Positions 16,001 to 17,520 of a stretch of DNA of 17,520 nt are shown in pieces (position 1 is the first letter of the stretch; each line of letters opens with the position of its first letter). Source of the stretch: Acidimicrobiales bacterium (lineage in GTDB: Bacteria; Actinomycetota; Acidimicrobiia; Acidimicrobiales; Ilumatobacteraceae); assembly GCA_030830415.1 (NCBI GenBank), contig JAURNB010000197.1, positions 1 through 17,520 on the forward strand, read 5' to 3'. A model generated the notes under the pieces. The model ran no database searches and was not told the DNA's origin. It saw only the letters and a program-made list of their open reading frames with translations. Both the position numbers and the translations under genes were made by a program.

Positions 16001-16993
16001 CTACGCCTGATTTTCCCCATCGAAGAGCTCACTGACGCTGGTTTCGTCAAAAACGGCGGCCAAAGCGTCGGCAATGATTTTGGCAACCGACAAAACCTCA
16101 ATTTTGGCGAGGCGCTTCTCGGGAGGCAGGGGAAGGGTATTGGTGAGGACCACGCGCGAGATGGGGCTCTTTTCAAGGCGTTCGCAGGCTGGGCCCGAGA
16201 GCACGCCGTGAGTGGCCATTGCCCATACTTCGGTGGCGCCGCGCTCGAGCAAGAGCTCGGCTGCTGAACAAATAGTGCCACCAGTGTCGATCATGTCGTC
16301 GGTGAGGATGCAGAGACGTCCTTCCACTTCACCAATGACTTCTTTTGCCACAGCAATGTTGGCGGTGCCCTTCGGACGGCGTTTGTTAATGAATGCAACG
16401 TCGGCATTTTTGTCGGAGAGATGTTGAGCGAATCGTTCCGCAACTTTTACACGACCAGCATCGGGAGAAACAATGACCATTCCTTCGCCGGCATTTGCGC
16501 GTACGTAACGTTCCAACACTGGCATTGCAGTGAGGTGGTCTACTGGTCCGTCGAAGAAGCCTTGAATTTGTCCGCTGTGTAAGTCGATTGAGATCATTCG
16601 CCCTGCACCTGCTGCACGAAACATGTCGGCAATTAAGCGTGCTGTAATGGGCTCGCGGCCTTCAGCTTTACGATCTTGACGTGCGTAACCATAGAAAGGG
16701 CACACCGCAGTAATGCGTTTTGCAGATGCGCGATACGCAGCATCGATCATGATGAGTTGTTCCATGATGGAGTCATTGATGGAGTATCCGTTTGCGCCGT
16801 AATGCGTTTGCATCACGAAGACATCGCCACCGCGAATGCTGTCGGCATAACGAGGACGCACTTCACCGTTGGAAAACTCAACGATGTTTGCATCGCCAAG
16901 TCGGATGCCTAAGTGTTCAGAAACTTCAGCAGCAAGTTCTGGATGAGTGCGCCCAGTAAAGAGTGACAGTCGCTTGGTGGTGACTTTGTCCAT
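16001..16993 (-). CDS. prs: Ribose-phosphate pyrophosphokinase (PRPP synthetase)
   Basis: This 330-residue enzyme makes PRPP from ribose 5-phosphate and ATP, feeding purine, pyrimidine, histidine and tryptophan synthesis. Conserved elements are LFTGRTHPELA (11-21), FSNGE (40-44), PFYGYARQDRK (99-109), DLHSGQIQGFFD (137-148), and the PRPP-binding loop ILTDDMIDTGGT (229-240). The ATG at 16993 is chosen because the protein then begins MDKVTTKRLSLFTG like its relatives, though no ribosome binding site is obvious. An ATG at 17032 would add 13 Ser/Gln-rich residues and has GGAG three bases upstream, but that GGAG lies in the 3' end of the tRNA-Gln gene. The open frame continues through the tRNA up to 17224, which is not coding. 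ispE next to prs is a widespread arrangement. Confidence 0.96.
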   Translation of the reverse strand: MDKVTTKRLSLFTGRTHPELAAEVSEHLGIRLGDANIVEFSNGEVRPRYADSIRGGDVFVMQTHYGANGYSINDSIMEQLIMIDAAYRASAKRITAVCPFYGYARQDRKAEGREPITARLIADMFRAAGAGRMISIDLHSGQIQGFFDGPVDHLTAMPVLERYVRANAGEGMVIVSPDAGRVKVAERFAQHLSDKNADVAFINKRRPKGTANIAVAKEVIGEVEGRLCILTDDMIDTGGTICSAAELLLERGATEVWAMATHGVLSGPACERLEKSPISRVVLTNTLPLPPEKRLAKIEVLSVAKIIADALAAVFDETSVSELFDGENQA

Positions 16994-17035
16994 GTTGAAC
17001 TGATTGCTTGACTGGCTGCTGGATTTTTTCATGTG

Positions 17036-17106
17036 CTCCGGGGAGAGGACTCGAACCCCTATATACGGGACCAAAACCCGTTGTCCTGCCATTGAACGAC
17101 CCCGGA
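17036..17106 (-). tRNA. tRNA-Gln (anticodon UUG)
   Basis: A complete 71-base cloverleaf can be folded by hand. The acceptor stem is TCCGGGG with CCCCGGA, and the D stem is GTTC with GGAC. The anticodon stem is ACGGG with CCCGT around the loop TTTTGGT, which gives anticodon TTG. The T arm is AGGGG with CCTCT around TTCGAGT. The discriminator base is G (17036), as expected for glutamine tRNA. The 3' CCA is not encoded: CAC follows, then the ATG at 17032. The gene sits between ispE and prs, 42 bases before the preferred prs start, so the two may be transcribed together and separated by tRNA processing. Confidence 0.95.
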
Positions 17107-17119
17107 AGGAGCAACCCCT

Positions 17120-17149
17120 ACGGTAGCGGATTTTCTTTTTTGCCAACAA
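17120..17149 (-). promoter_or_regulatory. Candidate promoter for tRNA-Gln and prs
   Basis: On the minus strand TACCGT (17120-17125), which fits the actinobacterial -10 pattern TAnnnT, lies 14 bases before the mature tRNA 5' end. TTGTTG (17144-17149) is 18 bases upstream as a possible -35; an overlapping TTGGCA (17141-17146) is an alternative with a 15-base spacer. It lies in the 65-base gap that also holds the start region of the divergent bS22-like gene. Confidence 0.35.
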
Positions 17150-17171
17150 AACCGATAGCGTCTCCAGTCTT

Positions 17172-17264
17172 ATGGGTTCTCTGATCAAAAAACGCCGCAA
17201 GCGGATGCGCAAGAAGAAGCACAAAAAAATGCTGCGCCGTACGCGCCATCAACGTCGTAAATAG
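17172..17264 (+). CDS. bS22-like small ribosomal protein (AURKAIP1/COX24 domain protein)
   Basis: This tiny plus-strand gene encodes 30 residues, beginning MGSLIKKRRKRMRKKKHKK and ending RRTRHQRRK. More than half the residues are Lys or Arg. It matches the very small AURKAIP1/COX24-domain proteins of actinobacteria, known from mycobacterial ribosome structures as bS22, a 30S protein near the decoding region and related to mitochondrial mS38. No ribosome binding site is seen before the ATG. A TAGCGT hexamer (17156-17161, pattern TAnnnT) ends ten bases before it, so the mRNA may be nearly leaderless. It is the only plus-strand gene found in the window. It is divergent from tRNA-Gln, and its TAG abuts the ispE stop with no spacer. 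It is short, but the sequence is distinctive, so I am fairly sure. Confidence 0.87.
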   Translation: MGSLIKKRRKRMRKKKHKKMLRRTRHQRRK

Positions 17265-17520
17265 CTAATTTGCCGTCCTGGTACGTATCACTGTCGCTTC
17301 TGGCAGTGCTTCAGCCAACCACGGAAACGCACCACGGAGAAACCATGTTGAGCCGCTTCCGGCCAAAGTTGGGGTACTTCCCGCCGCATCGCTAATTTTG
17401 TCGCGCCACCGCACCAGGCGGGGCTCGGCCACTAAAGCCGCCGGCTCAAGGTCGTTAAACCCATGTGGGCCCTCATTGCCGCGTGGCCCATTGAGCGCAT
17501 CCCAGGTGGCATAGACCTTG
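17265..17520 (-). CDS. ispE: 4-diphosphocytidyl-2-C-methyl-D-erythritol kinase, C-terminal part only
   Basis: The last 84 residues of a minus-strand gene enter from the right edge and end at a TAG (17265-17267). They match the GHMP-kinase C-terminal domain of IspE. FNDLEPAAL (residues 21-29 of this fragment) is the conserved Asn-Asp-x-Glu-Pro segment. LAGSGSTWF (52-60) is the glycine-rich loop that in IspE follows it. IspE phosphorylates the 2-position of CDP-methylerythritol in the MEP route to isoprenoids. The nearby prs gene supports the call, because ispE and prs are neighbours in many bacteria. The ATP-binding half and start lie outside the window. Its stop touches the stop of the opposite-strand bS22-like gene. 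Confidence 0.85.
   Translation of the reverse strand, partial: KVYATWDALNGPRGNEGPHGFNDLEPAALVAEPRLVRWRDKISDAAGSTPTLAGSGSTWFLRGAFPWLAEALPEATVIRTRTAN

Noticed and set aside
16994..17224. N-terminal extension of the prs reading frame to 407 codons
   Set aside because: It runs through the complete tRNA-Gln gene and over the opposite-strand bS22-like gene; PRPP synthetases begin near the ATG at 16993.
1..17520. CRISPR array, insertion sequence, prophage or integrase
   Set aside because: No regularly spaced direct repeats, transposase, integrase or phage structural motifs were seen on reading either strand.

Overview
This window looks like a chromosomal segment of an actinobacterium. The best guess is a moderate-GC member of the Acidimicrobiia (Ilumatobacter-like aquatic lineages). 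The evidence is a 30-residue basic AURKAIP1/COX24-type ribosomal protein of the actinobacterial bS22 kind, GTG starts, a neighbourhood of ispE, prs, rplY, pth, mfd, mazG, eno and ftsB, and a DrrA-type exporter. The class-level placement is inference. All genes but one lie on the minus strand, so the biological reading order runs from high to low coordinates.

Right part (about 17520 down to 6958), housekeeping: the C-terminal end of ispE, a tiny plus-strand bS22-like gene, tRNA-Gln(UUG), prs (PRPP synthetase), rplY/ctc (bL25), pth (peptidyl-tRNA hydrolase), mfd (transcription-repair coupling factor), a parvulin-type peptidyl-prolyl isomerase lipoprotein, a YabN-like MazG fusion, eno (enolase) and an FtsB/DivIC division protein. 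Several junctions are 3 to 30 bases or overlap, as expected for co-transcribed genes. I saw no convincing intrinsic terminator.

Left part (about 6894 down to 1), accessory: a molybdenum hydroxylase of the CO-dehydrogenase/xanthine-dehydrogenase family in the unusual order coxL, then a three-gene DrrA-type ABC exporter (ATPase and two ABC-2 permeases), then coxS and coxM. A membrane PAP2-family protein cut by the window edge follows. The large subunit has the form II signature AYRGAGR. It therefore lacks the copper-binding cysteine of true CO dehydrogenase, and its substrate cannot be named. A candidate promoter before coxS suggests that coxSM can be transcribed separately from coxL, although all three chains should form one enzyme.

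No mobile element, CRISPR array, rRNA or long repeat was seen. The most interesting features are the exporter embedded inside the hydroxylase cluster, the non-canonical active-site loop of CoxL, and the small plus-strand ribosomal protein gene lying tail-to-tail against ispE with no spacer.
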